From an uncultured Cryomorphaceae bacterium (GTDB lineage Bacteria > Bacteroidota > Bacteroidia > Flavobacteriales > Schleiferiaceae): 64,000 nucleotides of DNA. The translations under genes and the position numbers were made by a program. Of this stretch, positions 1 to 11,994 are shown one piece after another. The DNA lies in the NCBI GenBank assembly GCA_937120475.1, contig CAKZJV010000009.1:292771-356770 (forward strand), in the 5' to 3' direction. Below the pieces are notes generated by a model. The model did not search any database. It saw only the letters and a list, made by a program, of their open reading frames with translations, and was not told the DNA's origin. How positions within the stretch are numbered: position 1 is the first letter of the stretch; each line of letters opens with the position of its first letter.

Positions 1-3000
1 TTTCACCGGTACGGCTTTCTACGATGATCTCGCGGTTACCACGCTTGATCTTTCCGTAGGAAACTACACCGTCAATTTCAGATACCACGGCAGGGTTAGA
101 TGGGTTACGTGCTTCAAAAAGCTCGGTTACCCTTGGTAAACCACCGGTAATATCACCAGCCTTAGCCGATTTACGTGGAATTTTAACCAGGGTTTTACCC
201 GCTTTGATCTTATCACCTTCTTCCACAATAATGTGGGCACCCACCGGTAAAGTGTAATGTTTAAGCTCTTTTCCTTTACTATCCACAATGGATATAGTAG
301 GGATCAGTTTACGGTTACGCGTTTCACTGATTACCTTCTCCATAAAGCCGGTTTGCTCGTCAATCTCAACCCGGTAGGTAATACCTTGCTCGATATCAGC
401 AAACTTGATGGTTCCAGCGATCTCCGAAATAATAACCGCGTTATACGGATCCCATTCGCAAATCACATCGCCTTTTTCAACCACGGCACCATCATCAACC
501 CGCAGGAACGAACCGTAAGGAATGTTGTTGGTAGCCAGTACGATGTCATTTTTAGGATCGAGCAGTTTCATTTCAGCCGTACGGCCGATTACTACTTCAA
601 CCTGGTTGCCGTCATTGTCTTCACCTTTTACAGTACGCAGTTCTTCAAAGTCAACCTTACCCTTGAACTTGGCGGTAATGGATGATTCCTCCGATACGTT
701 ACCGGCCGTACCACCTACGTGGAAGGTACGCAGCGTAAGCTGTGTTCCGGGCTCACCGATGGACTGTGCAGCAATTACTCCTACGGATTCACCGGTTTGT
801 ACCATTTTACCGGTACTCAGGTTCCGTCCATAACATTTGGCGCAAATTCCCTTGTTAGACTCACAGGTCAGTGCCGAGCGCACTTCCACCATTTGGATGG
901 GTGACTCTTCAATACGGGTAGCAGCAATTTCGGTGATCTGCTCGCCAGACTTGGTGTAAACCTCCTCTGTTACCGGATCAATAATGTCATGTAAACTTAC
1001 ACGACCTAATATTCTATCGAATAACGGTTCCACCGTTTCTTCGTTTTTCTTCAGTGCCGTTACTTCCAGTCCGCGTAGCGTTCCACAATCATCTTCGTTG
1101 ATGATCACATCCTGGGCTACATCCACCAACCTACGGGTCAGGTAACCGGCATCAGCCGTTTTAAGAGCCGTATCGGCCAAACCTTTACGGGCACCGTGGG
1201 TAGAGATAAAGTATTCCAGAATGGAAAGACCTTCTTTAAAGTTAGAGATAATCGGGTTTTCGATAATCTCACCACCGCTTGAACCGGATTTCTGAGGCTT
1301 GGCCATCAGTCCACGCATTCCGGAGAGCTGACGAATCTGCTCCTTAGAACCCCGTGCACCGGAATCAAGCATCATAAATATCGGGTTGAAACCCTGGCGG
1401 TCACTACTCAGGTGGTGCATGGCACGCTCGGTCAAACGGGCGTTGGTATTGGTCCACACATCAATCACCTGGTTGTAACGTTCATTGTTGGTAATCAAAC
1501 CCATGTTGTAACTGGCCAGGATGTTTTCAATCTGCTCTTCAGCATCTTTAATGAGGGTTTCCTTTTCTGCCGGGATAATGATATCCCCTAGCGAGAAGGA
1601 AAGTCCACCGCGGAAAGCATTGCTGTAACCGAGGTCCTTGATATCATCCAGGAATTTGGCGGTAGTAGGAATGTCGGTTTGCTTCAGGATATCGGCAATA
1701 ATTCCACGCAGGGCCTTCTTGGTCAAAACTTCATTGATGAAAGCTACGTTTTCAGGAACTACGGTATTGAATAAGATCCTACCAATGGTGGTTTCGATCA
1801 ACTTCATTTCCAACTCACCGTCTTTACCTTCCACCTTAGCACGGATCTTGGCAAAAGCATTCAGGTTAACCTTGCCTTCATTGTAGGCAATAATCACCTC
1901 TTCAGGAGAGTAAAAGGTTAAGCCCTCACCCTTCACCTCATGCTCGGGGGTACTCTTACGACCCTTGGTCATGTAATACAAGCCCAGTACCATGTCCTGA
2001 GAAGGAACGGTAATGGGTGAACCATTGGCCGGGTTCAAAATGTTGTGAGAAGCCAACATCAACAATTGCGCTTCCAGTATGGCAGCGGAACCTAAAGGCA
2101 GGTGAACCGCCATTTGGTCACCGTCAAAGTCAGCGTTAAAAGCAGTACACACCAACGGGTGCAACTGAATAGCCTTACCTTCGATCAGTTTGGGCTGGAA
2201 TGCCTGGATACCCAAACGGTGCAGGGTCGGGGCACGGTTCAACAGTACCGGATGACCTTTCATCACGTTTTCAAGGATATCCCAAACTACCGGTTCCCTC
2301 TTGTCAATAATCTTTTTGGCCGATTTTACCGTTTTTACAATACCCCTTTCAATGAGCTTGCGCACGATAAAGGGTTTGTAAAGCTCAGCGGCCATATCTT
2401 TAGGAAGACCACATTCGTGGAGCTTCATATCCGGGCCTACCACAATTACCGAACGAGCGGAGTAATCCACCCTTTTACCCAACAGGTTTTGACGGAAACG
2501 ACCTTGCTTACCTTTCAATGAATCAGAGAGGGATTTCAAGGCACGGTTGCTATCGGTTTTTACCGCACTGGATTTACGGGTGTTGTCGAACAGGGAGTCC
2601 ACGGACTCCTGCAACATCCTCTTCTCATTACGGAGAATTACCTCGGGAGCCTTGATTTCCATCAAACGCTTCAAGCGGTTGTTACGGATAATCACCCTGC
2701 GGTAAAGGTCGTTCAGATCGGATGTAGCGAAACGTCCACCATCCAATGGAACCAACGGACGCAGTTCCGGTGGAATAACCGGTACTACCTTCACAATCAT
2801 CCACTCCGGACGGTTTTCAATACGGGTATTGGCATCGCGGAAAGCTTCTACCACCTGCAGACGCTTTAAAGCCTCCTGCTTACGTTGTTGTGAAGTTTCG
2901 GTGTTGGCCTTGTGACGTAAGTCGTAGGACAACTGATCCAAATCTAAACGGGACAAGAGCTCGATTAAAGCCTCGGCACCCATTTTCGCGATGAACTTAT

Positions 3001-3565
3001 TGGGATCGCTATCGTCCAGGTAGTTATTCTCACTGGGCAAACGATCCAGGATTTCCAGGTATTCCTCTTCCGTAAGATACTCCATGTAGTTTAACGGAGT
3101 GCCATCCGGTTGAGTAGCATTACCAGCCTGGATTACCACATAACGCTCGTAATAGATAATCATATCGAGCTTTTTGGTGGGTAACCCTAACAGGTAACCA
3201 ATTTTATTAGGCAACGACTTAAAGTACCAGATATGCGCTACGGGCACCACCAGGTTGATGTGTCCTACGCGCTCCCTGCGTACTTTTTTCTCAGTAACCT
3301 CAACCCCGCACCGGTCACAAACAATACCCTTGTAACGGATACGCTTGTACTTACCGCAGGCACATTCAAAATCCTTTACCGGACCGAAAATGCGCTCACA
3401 GAATAAACCATCTCTTTCCGGCTTGTGCGTACGGTAATTAATGGTTTCGGGCTTCAGAACTTCTCCGTAAGATTTCTCCAGGATTTGCTCCGGTGAAGAC
3501 AAGCTTATGGTGATGCTCTTAAAGTTACTGTTGTAGTTATTTCTATCGTTTTTCCTTAAAGCCAT
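1..3565 (-). CDS. rpoC: RNA polymerase beta' subunit, 3' end cut by window edge
   Basis: This is the largest catalytic subunit of RNA polymerase. The start is the ATG whose complement lies at 3563-3565, giving MALRKN and then the conserved N-terminal beta' sequence. About 1,188 codons are present, and roughly the last sixth of the protein (family about 1,400-1,450 residues) lies beyond position 1. The N-terminal zinc-binding cysteines (CHCG...CDRCG, near residues 65-90) are visible. The catalytic magnesium loop NADFDGDQM sits around residue 479 (about 2114-2140). The gene follows rpoB by 31 bp on the same strand, the usual rpoBC arrangement, and probably shares its transcript. No frameshift is seen. 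Confidence 0.98.
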   Translation of the reverse strand, partial: MALRKNDRNNYNSNFKSITISLSSPEQILEKSYGEVLKPETINYRTHKPERDGLFCERIFGPVKDFECACGKYKRIRYKGIVCDRCGVEVTEKKVRRERVGHINLVVPVAHIWYFKSLPNKIGYLLGLPTKKLDMIIYYERYVVIQAGNATQPDGTPLNYMEYLTEEEYLEILDRLPSENNYLDDSDPNKFIAKMGAEALIELLSRLDLDQLSYDLRHKANTETSQQRKQEALKRLQVVEAFRDANTRIENRPEWMIVKVVPVIPPELRPLVPLDGGRFATSDLNDLYRRVIIRNNRLKRLMEIKAPEVILRNEKRMLQESVDSLFDNTRKSSAVKTDSNRALKSLSDSLKGKQGRFRQNLLGKRVDYSARSVIVVGPDMKLHECGLPKDMAAELYKPFIVRKLIERGIVKTVKSAKKIIDKREPVVWDILENVMKGHPVLLNRAPTLHRLGIQAFQPKLIEGKAIQLHPLVCTAFNADFDGDQMAVHLPLGSAAILEAQLLMLASHNILNPANGSPITVPSQDMVLGLYYMTKGRKSTPEHEVKGEGLTFYSPEEVIIAYNEGKVNLNAFAKIRAKVEGKDGELEMKLIETTIGRILFNTVVPENVAFINEVLTKKALRGIIADILKQTDIPTTAKFLDDIKDLGYSNAFRGGLSFSLGDIIIPAEKETLIKDAEEQIENILASYNMGLITNNERYNQVIDVWTNTNARLTERAMHHLSSDRQGFNPIFMMLDSGARGSKEQIRQLSGMRGLMAKPQKSGSSGGEIIENPIISNFKEGLSILEYFISTHGARKGLADTALKTADAGYLTRRLVDVAQDVIINEDDCGTLRGLEVTALKKNEETVEPLFDRILGRVSLHDIIDPVTEEVYTKSGEQITEIAATRIEESPIQMVEVRSALTCESNKGICAKCYGRNLSTGKMVQTGESVGVIAAQSIGEPGTQLTLRTFHVGGTAGNVSEESSITAKFKGKVDFEELRTVKGEDNDGNQVEVVIGRTAEMKLLDPKNDIVLATNNIPYGSFLRVDDGAVVEKGDVICEWDPYNAVIISEIAGTIKFADIEQGITYRVEIDEQTGFMEKVISETRNRKLIPTISIVDSKGKELKHYTLPVGAHIIVEEGDKIKAGKTLVKIPRKSAKAGDITGGLPRVTELFEARNPSNPAVVSEIDGVVSYGKIKRGNREIIVESRTGE

Positions 3566-3596
3566 GTATATAGGAAATTAAATTCTGTTCTAAATA

Positions 3597-6500
3597 TTAA
3601 TCCAAAGTAATCTTAAGTCCCAATCCGTTCAATTCGTGTAGTAATACGTTGAAGGATTCCGGAATACCCGGTTCAGGCATAGGATCACCTTTTACAATAG
3701 TTTCGTAGGTTTTAGCCCTACCTACTACATCATCCGACTTAACGGTAAGGATTTCTCTAAGGATGTTGGATGCTCCGAAAGCTTCCAAAGCCCAAACTTC
3801 CATCTCTCCAAAACGCTGACCTCCAAACTGGGCTTTACCACCAAGCGGCTGCTGGGTAATAAGCGAGTATGGTCCAATAGAACGGGCGTGCATTTTGTCA
3901 TCTACCATGTGGCCGAGTTTCAGCATATAGATCACCCCTACAGAAGCGGCCTGGTGGAAACGCTCACCGGTACCACCATCGTAAAGATAAGTGTGACCGA
4001 AGCGTGGTACACCGGCTTCATCGGTAAGTTTGTTGATATCCTCAATAGAGGCACCGTCAAAGATCGGAGTACCGAATTTGCGGCCCAGCTTTTTACCAGC
4101 CCAGCCTAATACGGTTTCATAAATCTGACCGATGTTCATCCGTGAAGGTACACCCAATGGGTTCAATACGATATCCACTGGTGTTCCGTCTTCCAGGAAA
4201 GGCATATCTTCCTGGCGCACGATACGGGCTACAATACCTTTGTTACCGTGACGACCCGCCATTTTATCACCTACCTTAAGCTTACGCTTTTTGGCGATGT
4301 AAACCTTAGCGAGTTTAACAATACCAGAAGGCAATTCGTCACCCACCGAAATGGTGAACTTCTCACGCTTATATACACCCACCTGGTCGGTAACCTTGAT
4401 CTTGTAATTGTGGATCAGGGAGGTAATCATTTCATTGCGATCATCATCGGTAGTCCAGGTGCCCCCGGTAATACGGGAGTAATCCTCGATGCTGTTCAGG
4501 ATCTTCTGGGTAAACTTGGTTCCTTTGGGGATCACATCTTCATTCAGGTCGTTCCGTACACCCTGGCTGGTTTTACCCGCTACCAGGATATTCAGTTTTT
4601 CGAGGAACTTCTGGCGCAGAACTTCCAACTTCATGTTGTGTTCTTCATCCAGTTTTTCCAGGATCTCCTTGTCTTTGATTCTTGTTTTCTTATCCTTAAC
4701 CGAACGTGAAAACAGTTTCTTGCTGATCACCACCCCATTCAATGATGGAGAAGCTTTCAGTGATGCATCTTTCACATCACCGGCTTTGTCACCAAAAATG
4801 GCGCGAAGCAGTTTTTCTTCCGGGGTAGGATCGGACTCTCCTTTTGGAGTAATCTTACCAATCAGGATGTCACCGGGCTTCACTTCAGCACCGATGCGGA
4901 TAATACCGTTCTCATCCAGCTCACGGGTAGCTTCCTCACTTACGTTGGGGATGTCAGCGGTTAATTCTTCAGCACCCAACTTGGTATCACGAACTTCCAG
5001 TGAATATTCATCGATATGTATGGAGGTGAAGATATCTTCACGTACCACTTTTTCCGATATTACGATCGCATCCTCAAAGTTGTAACCTTTCCAGGGCATA
5101 AACGCCACCTGCATGTTACGGCCTAAGGCCAGCTCACCACCTTCGGTTGCATAACCTTCACAAAGTACCTGTCCTTTAGATACTTTCTGACCTTTAACCA
5201 CAATCGGCTTAATATTGATACAGGTTCCCTGGTTGGTTTTACGGAACTTCACCAGGTTATATGTTTTCATATCATCGTCAAAGCTGATCAGGCGATCATC
5301 ATCGGTACGCTCATAGCGGATAACGATCTTCTCGGAATCTACATATTCCACTTCACCTTCACCTTCAGCATTGATCAACACCCGGGAGTCAGAGGCCACA
5401 CGGCCTTCCAAACCAGTACCTACAATAGGAGCTTCAGGACGCAACAATGGTACGGCCTGGCGCATCATGTTCGATCCCATCAGGGCACGGTTCGCATCAT
5501 CGTGCTCCAGGAAAGGAATCAAGGATGCGGAAATCGATGCAATCTGGTTGGGAGAAACGTCCATGTAATCCACCTCGGAAGGCTCAATCAATGGATAGTC
5601 GGCTTCGTCACGGGCCTTAACGCGGTCGTTTTCAAAATTTCCATCGTCTTTTACCGGGGCATTGGCCTGGGCAATTACTTTCTCTTCTTCCTCCTCAGCA
5701 CTCAGGTAAATCGGATCAATACTAAAATCAACCTTTCCACCTTCTACCTTACGGTAAGGGGTTTCCAGGAATCCCATGCGGTTCACCTTAGCGTAAACAC
5801 ACATGGAAGAAATCAAACCGATGTTAGGCCCTTCCGGAGTTTCAATAGGACAAAGACGTCCGTAGTGCGTATAGTGTACGTCACGTACCTCGAAACCGGC
5901 ACGCTCACGGGAAAGACCACCCGGCCCTAGAGCGGAAAGCCTACGCTTATGCGTAATCTCTGCCAGCGGGTTGGTTTGATCCATAAACTGTGAAAGCTGG
6001 TTGGTACCGAAGAATGAATTGATCACCGAAGAAAGGGTCTTCGCATTGATCAGGTCAATCGGGGTAAATACCTCATTATCACGAACGTTCATACGCTCAC
6101 GAATGGTACGCGCCATACGGGCCAGACCTACACCAAACTGGTTGGCCATTTGCTCACCTACGGTACGTACCCTCCGGTTACTTAAGTGGTCAATATCATC
6201 CACCTCAGCTTTGGAGTTGATCAGCTCAATCAGGTACTTTACAATGCTGAGAATATCATCTTTGGTCAATACCTGGGTATCGGCTTCAATATCCAACCCA
6301 AGCTTTTTGTTCAGTCGGTAACGACCTACTTCACCCAGGTTATAACGTTGCTCTGAGAAAAAGAGCTTGTCAATAATACCACGAGCTGTTTCCTCATCCG
6401 GTGGCTCAGCGTTTCTTAATTGACGGTAAATATGTTCCACCGCTTCTTTTTCAGAGTTGGTGGGGTCTTTCTGCAATGTATTGTGAATAATGGCAAATTC

Positions 6501-7421
6501 AGATGACTCGATATCCTCCTTGTGAAGAAGGATGGTTTGAACATCTGCGTCCAGTATTTCTTCAATATGATCTTTTTCGAGCACGGTGTCACGGTCTAAC
6601 ACCACCTCGTTACGTTCGATGGATACCACCTCACCGGTATCTTCATCCACAAAGTCTTCAACCCAGGTTTTGAGCACACGAGCGGCCAACTTACGGCCCA
6701 TAACCTTTTTCAAACCGGTTTTGGACACCTTTATCTCCTCCGCCAGGTCAAATATTTCCAGGATATCCTTATCCCTTTCATAACCGATGGAACGGAGCAG
6801 CGTGGTTAGGGGTAATTTCTTTTTACGGTCGATGTACGCATACATCACGTTGTTGATGTCGGTAGCAAATTCAATCCAGCTTCCTTTAAAAGGAATAATA
6901 CGGGCTGAATAGAGTTTGGTACCGTTGGCATGGTAGCTTTGACCGAAAAACACACCGGGCGAGCGGTGCAACTGTGACACGATCACACGCTCGGCACCGT
7001 TCACAATGAAGGTACCGCGTGGTGTCATATAAGGTATTGTACCAAGGTAAACATCCTGAACGATGGTTTCAAAATCCTCGTGCTCGGGATCGGTACAATA
7101 TAATTTCAATCTTGCTTTAAGGGGCACGCTGAAGGTGAGTCCTCTTTCGATACACTCTTCCTCGCTGTAGCGTGGTGGATCTACAAAGTAGTCCAAAAAT
7201 TCCAGTACAAACTGGTTTCTTGAATCGGTGATAGGAAAGTTCTCACTAAACGTTTTGTACAATCCTTCGTCATGCCTATCACCAGGTTTAGTGTCTAATT
7301 GGAAAAAGTCCTGAAATGACTGTAATTGAATATCCAAAAAGTCAGGATATTCAAAGCGCTTGATAGAAGCAAAGTCAATTCTTTTTTCCGAGGTATTATT
7401 CGCAACCGTGTTGTTGGCCAT
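3597..7421 (-). CDS. rpoB: RNA polymerase beta subunit
   Basis: The product is the beta subunit of RNA polymerase (1,274 residues, normal for Bacteroidota) and pairs with beta' at the active site. The rifampicin-region block with [14 protein letters not shown] lies near residue 500, followed by [15 protein letters not shown]. The lysine-containing [12 protein letters not shown] block lies near residue 1,055. The protein ends in the conserved region that contacts beta' ([15 protein letters not shown]). It lies 103 bp downstream of rplL, and a strong hairpin occupies that gap. It precedes rpoC by 31 bp. Confidence 0.99.
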   Translation of the reverse strand: MANNTVANNTSEKRIDFASIKRFEYPDFLDIQLQSFQDFFQLDTKPGDRHDEGLYKTFSENFPITDSRNQFVLEFLDYFVDPPRYSEEECIERGLTFSVPLKARLKLYCTDPEHEDFETIVQDVYLGTIPYMTPRGTFIVNGAERVIVSQLHRSPGVFFGQSYHANGTKLYSARIIPFKGSWIEFATDINNVMYAYIDRKKKLPLTTLLRSIGYERDKDILEIFDLAEEIKVSKTGLKKVMGRKLAARVLKTWVEDFVDEDTGEVVSIERNEVVLDRDTVLEKDHIEEILDADVQTILLHKEDIESSEFAIIHNTLQKDPTNSEKEAVEHIYRQLRNAEPPDEETARGIIDKLFFSEQRYNLGEVGRYRLNKKLGLDIEADTQVLTKDDILSIVKYLIELINSKAEVDDIDHLSNRRVRTVGEQMANQFGVGLARMARTIRERMNVRDNEVFTPIDLINAKTLSSVINSFFGTNQLSQFMDQTNPLAEITHKRRLSALGPGGLSRERAGFEVRDVHYTHYGRLCPIETPEGPNIGLISSMCVYAKVNRMGFLETPYRKVEGGKVDFSIDPIYLSAEEEEEKVIAQANAPVKDDGNFENDRVKARDEADYPLIEPSEVDYMDVSPNQIASISASLIPFLEHDDANRALMGSNMMRQAVPLLRPEAPIVGTGLEGRVASDSRVLINAEGEGEVEYVDSEKIVIRYERTDDDRLISFDDDMKTYNLVKFRKTNQGTCINIKPIVVKGQKVSKGQVLCEGYATEGGELALGRNMQVAFMPWKGYNFEDAIVISEKVVREDIFTSIHIDEYSLEVRDTKLGAEELTADIPNVSEEATRELDENGIIRIGAEVKPGDILIGKITPKGESDPTPEEKLLRAIFGDKAGDVKDASLKASPSLNGVVISKKLFSRSVKDKKTRIKDKEILEKLDEEHNMKLEVLRQKFLEKLNILVAGKTSQGVRNDLNEDVIPKGTKFTQKILNSIEDYSRITGGTWTTDDDRNEMITSLIHNYKIKVTDQVGVYKREKFTISVGDELPSGIVKLAKVYIAKKRKLKVGDKMAGRHGNKGIVARIVRQEDMPFLEDGTPVDIVLNPLGVPSRMNIGQIYETVLGWAGKKLGRKFGTPIFDGASIEDINKLTDEAGVPRFGHTYLYDGGTGERFHQAASVGVIYMLKLGHMVDDKMHARSIGPYSLITQQPLGGKAQFGGQRFGEMEVWALEAFGASNILREILTVKSDDVVGRAKTYETIVKGDPMPEPGIPESFNVLLHELNGLGLKITLD

Positions 7422-7457
7422 TACAGAAATGAAATAAAGTTAAACTAAACACAAAAG

Positions 7458-7495
7458 GGTTTAGGTCAACCATGCTGTGCATGGTGACCTAAACC
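7458..7495 (-). terminator. Hairpin between rplL and rpoB (attenuator or processing site)
   Basis: A 16-17 nt stem, GGTTTAGGTC..., closes over a short CTGTG loop with one unpaired base. Read on the minus strand it is followed by TTTTGTG, so it looks like a weak intrinsic terminator. The same position in Escherichia coli holds an attenuator and an RNase III site that lower rpoBC output relative to the ribosomal proteins. A similar role here is inferred. Confidence 0.7.
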
Positions 7496-7524
7496 AAGCT
7501 TATAAAAGCAGTAAGGAGTTGAGA

Positions 7525-7902
7525 TTAGTTTATCTCAACCTCAGCTCCTGCCTCTTCCAATTGAGACTTCAGAGCTTCTGCCTCATCTTTGGCAACTCCT
7601 TCTTTAAGAGGCTTAGGAGCTTCATCTACAAGCGCCTTAGCTTCTTTCAAGCCTAATCCGGTCAATTCTTTTACCAGCTTCACAACCGCTAGTTTAGAAC
7701 CTCCGGCAGACTTAAGGATTACGTCAAATTCTGATTTTTCTTCAGCACCGCCAGCATCTCCGCCAGCAGCCGGTCCGGCAACAGCTACCGCTGCAGCGGC
7801 AGGCTCAATACCGTATTCTTCTTTCAGGTAATCTGCCAATTCGCTAACCTCCTTTACGGTAAGGTTTACCAACTGATCACCTAATTCTTTGATATCTGCC
7901 AT
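7525..7902 (-). CDS. rplL: 50S ribosomal protein L7/L12
   Basis: This is the stalk protein that recruits translation factors to the large subunit. It has 125 residues, a normal size. The N-terminal dimerisation part ([22 protein letters not shown]) is followed by an alanine/glycine-rich hinge at about residues 34-55. The C-terminal domain includes [21 protein letters not shown]. It lies 70 bp downstream of rplJ, the usual L10-L12 pair, and upstream of the rplL-rpoB hairpin. The start MADIKEL matches the family. Confidence 0.99.
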   Translation of the reverse strand: MADIKELGDQLVNLTVKEVSELADYLKEEYGIEPAAAAVAVAGPAAGGDAGGAEEKSEFDVILKSAGGSKLAVVKLVKELTGLGLKEAKALVDEAPKPLKEGVAKDEAEALKSQLEEAGAEVEIN

Positions 7903-7972
7903 TTTTGGTCTTCTTTTTAAGTTTTAAAAAATAATAATTAATCTATGGAAGCTTTAAGTGCGTACACTGTTG

Positions 7973-8494
7973 TTAGGCTGCACGCTCCTCGAGGGCCTTC
8001 ATGAGGCCAGCCAATGTATTCTTTCCGCTTTGCAGGGCAGAAACAACGTTCTTGGCAGGAGATTGCAACAGCATGATAACGTCTCCGATAAGCTCTTCTT
8101 TCGATTTCAATGAAGAAAGAGCTTCTACCTTGTCGTCACCAATGTAAACGGATTCCCCAACGTAAGCCCCTTTTAAAATGGGCTTGTCCGCCTTTTTCCT
8201 AAACTCTTTAATGAGTTTAGCGGGAGCATTACCGGTATCGGAAATCATGATACTGGTATTACCTTTCAGGGTAGGGAACAATTCGTCAAAACTTTTTTCC
8301 GAACGCTCCATCGCCTTCTTAAGGAGAGTATTCTTAACCACATTCAGTGTAATACCGTTTTTGTGGCACAGCCTGCGTAAGTTGCTGGTTTGCTCGGCAT
8401 CCAGGCCGGCAATGTCAGCAATGTAAATGATGTCGGTACCTTTCAGTACTTCAGTCAGGCTTTCTATTTGTTGATTTTTTTCTTCTCTGGTCAT
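7973..8494 (-). CDS. rplJ: 50S ribosomal protein L10
   Basis: L10 forms the base of the ribosomal stalk and binds L7/L12 dimers through its C-terminal helix. The 173-residue product starts MTREEKNQQIESLTEVL and contains the L10 core (NLRRLCHKNGITLNVVKNTL). The C-terminal helix ends in GLMKALEERAA. It follows rplA by 24 bp and precedes rplL by 70 bp. L10 autoregulation through its leader is known in other bacteria, but no clear leader structure was identified here. Confidence 0.98.
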   Translation of the reverse strand: MTREEKNQQIESLTEVLKGTDIIYIADIAGLDAEQTSNLRRLCHKNGITLNVVKNTLLKKAMERSEKSFDELFPTLKGNTSIMISDTGNAPAKLIKEFRKKADKPILKGAYVGESVYIGDDKVEALSSLKSKEELIGDVIMLLQSPAKNVVSALQSGKNTLAGLMKALEERAA

Positions 8495-8518
8495 CTTTCC
8501 AAGATTTTCTTCAGGTTA

Positions 8519-9208
8519 TCAGACAGACTTTGCATCAATGCTAACACCAGGACTCATAGTAGAGCTCATGCTGATACTTTTGATGTAAGTACCTTTAGCA
8601 GCGGAAGGCTTCATACGGATCAGAGTTTTGATCAGCTCTTCTGCATTTTCGCGGATTTTATCCTTGTCAAAAGATACTTTACCTACGGTAGCATGTACAA
8701 TTCCGTAACGATCTACTTTAAAGTCGATCTTACCGGCTTTTACATCGGACACTGCTTTACCTACATCCATAGTAACGGTACCGGTTTTAGGGTTAGGCAT
8801 CAGGCCACGAGGACCCAGGATACGACCCAAAGGACCGATCTTTCCCATTACGCTGGGCATGGTAACGATCACGTCCACATCCGTCCAGCCACCTTTGATC
8901 TTTTCGATGTATTCTTCCAGTCCTACAAAATCAGCACCGGCATCTTTAGCTTCCTGCTCCTTGTCGGCCGAAACCAGGGCCAGAACTTTTACGTCCTTAC
9001 CGGTTCCGTGGGGAAGGGTTACCACACCGCGAACCATTTGGTTGGCTTTACGTGGATCTACACCCAAACGAACGGCCAGGTCAACTGATGCATCGAATTT
9101 AGTAGTAGTGGTTTCCTTTACCAGTGCACTGGCCTCATCTAAAGAATATGCTTTATTCTTTTCGATTTTGCCTAATGCTTCTTTTCTTTTTTTACCTATA
9201 GTCGCCAT
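8519..9208 (-). CDS. rplA: 50S ribosomal protein L1
   Basis: L1 forms the mobile stalk at the ribosomal E site and in many bacteria represses its own operon by binding mRNA. The 229-residue sequence carries the L1 signature block with [20 protein letters not shown] near residues 128-148, and begins [17 protein letters not shown]. It sits 13 bp after rplK, as in most bacteria. Length and sequence show no anomaly. Confidence 0.99.
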   Translation of the reverse strand: MATIGKKRKEALGKIEKNKAYSLDEASALVKETTTTKFDASVDLAVRLGVDPRKANQMVRGVVTLPHGTGKDVKVLALVSADKEQEAKDAGADFVGLEEYIEKIKGGWTDVDVIVTMPSVMGKIGPLGRILGPRGLMPNPKTGTVTMDVGKAVSDVKAGKIDFKVDRYGIVHATVGKVSFDKDKIRENAEELIKTLIRMKPSAAKGTYIKSISMSSTMSPGVSIDAKSV

Positions 9209-9221
9209 TTCCTTCTAAATT

Positions 9222-9665
9222 TTAAGATTCAAATGGTTTAGTACCTGTTACTGTCAATCCCATACTTCTTGCGGTACCAGCCACCATTTTCATAGCTGAT
9301 TCTATGGTAAAGGCATTGAGGTCTTGCATTTTGTCTTCTGCAATGGCTTTAACCTGATCCCAGGATACCTTACCCACCTTTTGAAGGTTAGATTGGGGTG
9401 ATCCTTTTTTGACCTTGGCTGCTTCCATCAACTGAACGGCAGCAGGAGGAGTTTTGATTACAAACTCGAAGGACTTGTCCATATAAACCGTAATAATAAC
9501 GGGAAGGACTTTACCTTGCTTATCCTGCGTACGAGCGTTAAATTGCTTGCAGAATTCCATAATATTCACCCCTTTGGCACCTAATGCAGGGCCTACGGGA
9601 GGCGATGGATTGGCCGCGCCACCTCTAACCTGAAGTTTTATAATTGCGCTTACTTCTTTAGCCAT
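9222..9665 (-). CDS. rplK: 50S ribosomal protein L11
   Basis: L11 binds the GTPase-associated centre of 23S rRNA. The 147-residue protein opens [29 protein letters not shown], the canonical N-terminal domain with its proline-rich turn. It ends with the rRNA-binding C-terminal domain ([13 protein letters not shown]). It follows nusG by 76 bp and pairs with rplA. Neighbourhood and length are standard. Confidence 0.99.
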   Translation of the reverse strand: MAKEVSAIIKLQVRGGAANPSPPVGPALGAKGVNIMEFCKQFNARTQDKQGKVLPVIITVYMDKSFEFVIKTPPAAVQLMEAAKVKKGSPQSNLQKVGKVSWDQVKAIAEDKMQDLNAFTIESAMKMVAGTARSMGLTVTGTKPFES

Positions 9666-9741
9666 TTGTTTTCTACTTTGTTTTTATATCTAAAACTCTT
9701 GCCAGGGTGGAAGCTTCCTGGACTTTTTGAGCTCACAATTC

Positions 9742-10287
9742 TTATTCTTTTTCTACTTGCATGTAAGAGAGTTCCAACGGTGTTTTTCTACCGAAAATTT
9801 TCACCATAACCTCCAACTTACGCTTTTCTTCATTGATCTTTTCAATGGTTCCATTAAAACCATTAAAAGGCCCATCAATTACCTTCACGGTTTCACCTAC
9901 TATATAAGGTATGTTGATCTGCTCATCTTTTTCCGATAGTTCATCAACCTTACCTAACATCCGGTTTACTTCGGCATGCCGCAAGGGCACCGGGTCTCCT
10001 CCTTTTACTTCACCGAGAAAACCAATCACGCCCTGCACATTCTTAATGGTGTGAATCATCTCTCCAGCCAATTCCGCTTCTACCATTATGTATCCGGGAA
10101 AGTAGTTTCGCTCTTTGCTCACCTTTTTCCCATTGCGGATTTGATAAACCTTTTCAGTGGGTACCAAAACCTGTCCCAAAAATTTGCTTAGGCCAGCGTA
10201 CTCCACTTCGCTTTCTATATAGCTTTTTATTTTATTCTCCTGTCCGGAGATAGCTCTAACTGCGTACCACTTCATTCCAGCGCTCAT
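9742..10287 (-). CDS. nusG: Transcription termination/antitermination factor NusG
   Basis: NusG binds RNA polymerase through its N-terminal NGN domain and couples it to Rho or to ribosomal protein S10 through its C-terminal KOW domain. The 181-residue protein begins MSAGMKWYAVRAISGQENK (NGN). The KOW motif (IVGETVKVIDGPFNGFNGTIEKI) lies near residues 130-155. The first ATG was chosen, although an internal ATG four codons later is also possible. It starts 10 bp after secE, the universal secE-nusG pair. Confidence 0.98.
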   Translation of the reverse strand: MSAGMKWYAVRAISGQENKIKSYIESEVEYAGLSKFLGQVLVPTEKVYQIRNGKKVSKERNYFPGYIMVEAELAGEMIHTIKNVQGVIGFLGEVKGGDPVPLRHAEVNRMLGKVDELSEKDEQINIPYIVGETVKVIDGPFNGFNGTIEKINEEKRKLEVMVKIFGRKTPLELSYMQVEKE

Positions 10288-10297
10288 TCTTCAATGG

Positions 10298-10489
10298 TTA
10301 AAATAATCCGTAAAAGGCTTCCAGTGCCTCACTGATGATCTTGTCCATCGCGAAAATGATCAGGGCAATTACGATGGAGGCCACGGCTACCAATACAGCA
10401 GTACGTTGCAACTCCGGCCAGGTTGGCCAGGTTGTTTTATGAACCAACTCATCGTATGAATCTTTAAAATAAGCCTGTATCTTACTCAT
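10298..10489 (-). CDS. secE: Preprotein translocase subunit SecE
   Basis: SecE is the small clamp subunit of the SecYEG translocon. The start at 10489 (MSKIQAYFKDSYDELVHKTTWPTWPELQ) was chosen because the longer reading frame runs back into tRNA-Trp and adds residues that do not resemble SecE. The result is 63 residues with the conserved TTWPTWPELQ amphipathic segment and one membrane helix (LVAVASIVIALIIFAM). It sits between tRNA-Trp and nusG. Confidence 0.96.
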   Translation of the reverse strand: MSKIQAYFKDSYDELVHKTTWPTWPELQRTAVLVAVASIVIALIIFAMDKIISEALEAFYGLF

Positions 10490-10503
10490 TCTCTTTTCCT
10501 TTG

Positions 10504-10576
10504 CACGGGTGGTAAGAATCGAACTCACGACCTTCGGTTTTGGAGACCGCTGCTCTACCAGCTGAGCTACACCCGT
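10504..10576 (-). tRNA. tRNA-Trp (CCA anticodon)
   Basis: A 73-nt cloverleaf folds on the minus strand. The acceptor ACGGGTG pairs with CACCCGT, the anticodon loop contains CCA, and the T-loop reads GTTCGATTC. The 3' CCA is not encoded. It lies between tuf and secE, the classical place of tRNA-Trp in this cluster. Confidence 0.97.
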
Positions 10577-10676
10577 ATTTGGTTTAAAGGTTTTAATGTA
10601 TAAAGTTTTAAAGCTTGACCGCAGAGGCCTTGAAACCTTAAATCTTTACAACTTTAAAACCGGTTTTTTTTTTATG
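10577..10676. repeat. Heptad-type imperfect inverted repeat between tuf and tRNA-Trp
   Basis: The spacer is built from GGTTTAAAG-like words on the left and CTTTAAAACC-like words on the right, so it can fold as a long AT-rich hairpin. Similar GTTnnAn heptads recur at 12341-12420 and 57612-57812. There is no coding potential. Function is unknown. Confidence 0.5.
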
Positions 10677-10680
10677 GCAG

Positions 10681-10710
10681 AAAGGCGTCCCGAAAAATCG
10701 GGACACCTTT
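10681..10710 (-). terminator. Terminator-like hairpin downstream of tuf
   Basis: Read on the minus strand, a 13-bp stem (AAAGGTGTCCCGA paired to TCGGGACGCCTTT, one G-U pair) encloses a 4-nt T loop. It lies 31 bp after the tuf stop codon. The U tract behind it is weak, so part of the transcription may read through to tRNA-Trp and secE. Confidence 0.7.
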
Positions 10711-10741
10711 TCACCAAATTTTATCTAAAAAGACCTAAGTC

Positions 10742-11929
10742 TTATTCAGTAATTTCAGTTACCTGACCGGCACCTACAGTTCTACCACCTTCACGGATAG
10801 CGAAACGCAATCCTTTGTTGATAGCTACAGGAGCGATAAGTTCTACGGTAATAGAAACGTTATCACCAGGCATTACCATTTCAGTTCCTTCTGGTAAGTG
10901 AATTTCACCAGTAACGTCAGTAGTACGCAGGTAAAACTGAGGGCGGTATCTGTTATGGAATGGAGTGTGACGTCCACCTTCTTCTTTCTTAAGGATGTAA
11001 ACCTCGGCTTTAAACTTCTTGTGAGGAGTGATTGAACCGGGCTTACAGATTACCATACCTCTGCGGATATCGGTTTTTTCAATACCACGCAGAAGGATAC
11101 CTACGTTATCACCGGCTTCACCGCGATCAAGGATCTTACGGAACATTTCCACACCGGTAATAGTAGAGGTAAGTTTTTCATCACCGAAACCGATAATCTC
11201 AACGGAATCACCTGTGTTGGCAACACCTGTTTCAATACGACCGGTAGCTACAGTACCACGACCAGTAATAGAGAATACGTCTTCGATAGGCATCAAGAAT
11301 GGCTTCTCATTATCACGCTCTGGCTCTTCGATCCAGGCATCAACAGCTTCCATCAATTCCATAACGGTGTTTACCCATTTTTCTTCACCGTTCAACGCAC
11401 CCAGTGCAGAACCTTGAATTACAGGGGTATTGTCACCATCATACTCGTAGAAAGAAAGCAACTCACGGATTTCCATTTCCACCAGCTCTAAAAGCTCTTC
11501 ATCATCAACCATATCCACCTTGTTCATAAAAACAACGATACGTGGAATACCTACCTGACGACCTAAAAGGATGTGCTCGCGGGTTTGTGGCATAGGACCA
11601 TCAGTAGAAGCTACTACCAGAATGGCTCCATCCATCTGAGCGGCACCAGTTACCATGTTCTTTACGTAGTCAGCGTGACCAGGACAGTCAACGTGAGCGT
11701 AGTGACGGTTAGCTGTTTGATACTCTACGTGAGAAGTGTTAATGGTAATACCCCTTTCTTTTTCTTCAGGAGCATTATCAATAGAGTCGAAGGAACGAAG
11801 TTCGGAAAGACCTGCGTTAGCTAGTACGGTGGTAATAGCCGCAGTCAAGGTAGTCTTACCGTGGTCAACGTGTCCAATGGTACCGATGTTCAAGTGGGGC
11901 TTATCCCTTTTGAATGTTTCTTTTGCCAT
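10742..11929 (-). CDS. tuf: Elongation factor Tu
   Basis: EF-Tu is the GTPase that delivers aminoacyl-tRNA to the ribosome. The 395-residue sequence has the G1 loop GHVDHGKT (about residues 19-26), the G3 DCPGHADY, the G4 NKVD and the C-terminal beta-barrel domains, ending [11 protein letters not shown]. It is preceded by tRNA-Thr(GGT) and followed by tRNA-Trp, the common tufB-like arrangement. It is the only tuf copy in the window. Confidence 0.99.
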   Translation of the reverse strand: MAKETFKRDKPHLNIGTIGHVDHGKTTLTAAITTVLANAGLSELRSFDSIDNAPEEKERGITINTSHVEYQTANRHYAHVDCPGHADYVKNMVTGAAQMDGAILVVASTDGPMPQTREHILLGRQVGIPRIVVFMNKVDMVDDEELLELVEMEIRELLSFYEYDGDNTPVIQGSALGALNGEEKWVNTVMELMEAVDAWIEEPERDNEKPFLMPIEDVFSITGRGTVATGRIETGVANTGDSVEIIGFGDEKLTSTITGVEMFRKILDRGEAGDNVGILLRGIEKTDIRRGMVICKPGSITPHKKFKAEVYILKKEEGGRHTPFHNRYRPQFYLRTTDVTGEIHLPEGTEMVMPGDNVSITVELIAPVAINKGLRFAIREGGRTVGAGQVTEITE

Positions 11930-11970
11930 GGTTCTTAAAACTTAATTTTTATTTTAGTCAATATAAAGCG

Positions 11971-11985
11971 AGACCACCGTGGTCT
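11971..11985. promoter_or_regulatory. Short dyad upstream of tuf
   Basis: AGACCACCGTGGTCT is a perfect 7-bp dyad around one central base, lying 42 bp upstream of the tuf start and 10 bp past the 3' end of tRNA-Thr(GGT). It could be a short tRNA 3' hairpin or a protein-binding site for tuf. The sequence does not decide between these. Confidence 0.35.
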
Positions 11986-11994
11986 TTCACTTAG

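Noticed and set aside
3888..6783. Plus-strand open frames opposite rpoB
   Set aside because: They are mirror frames of a conserved gene, without start-site support or family resemblance.
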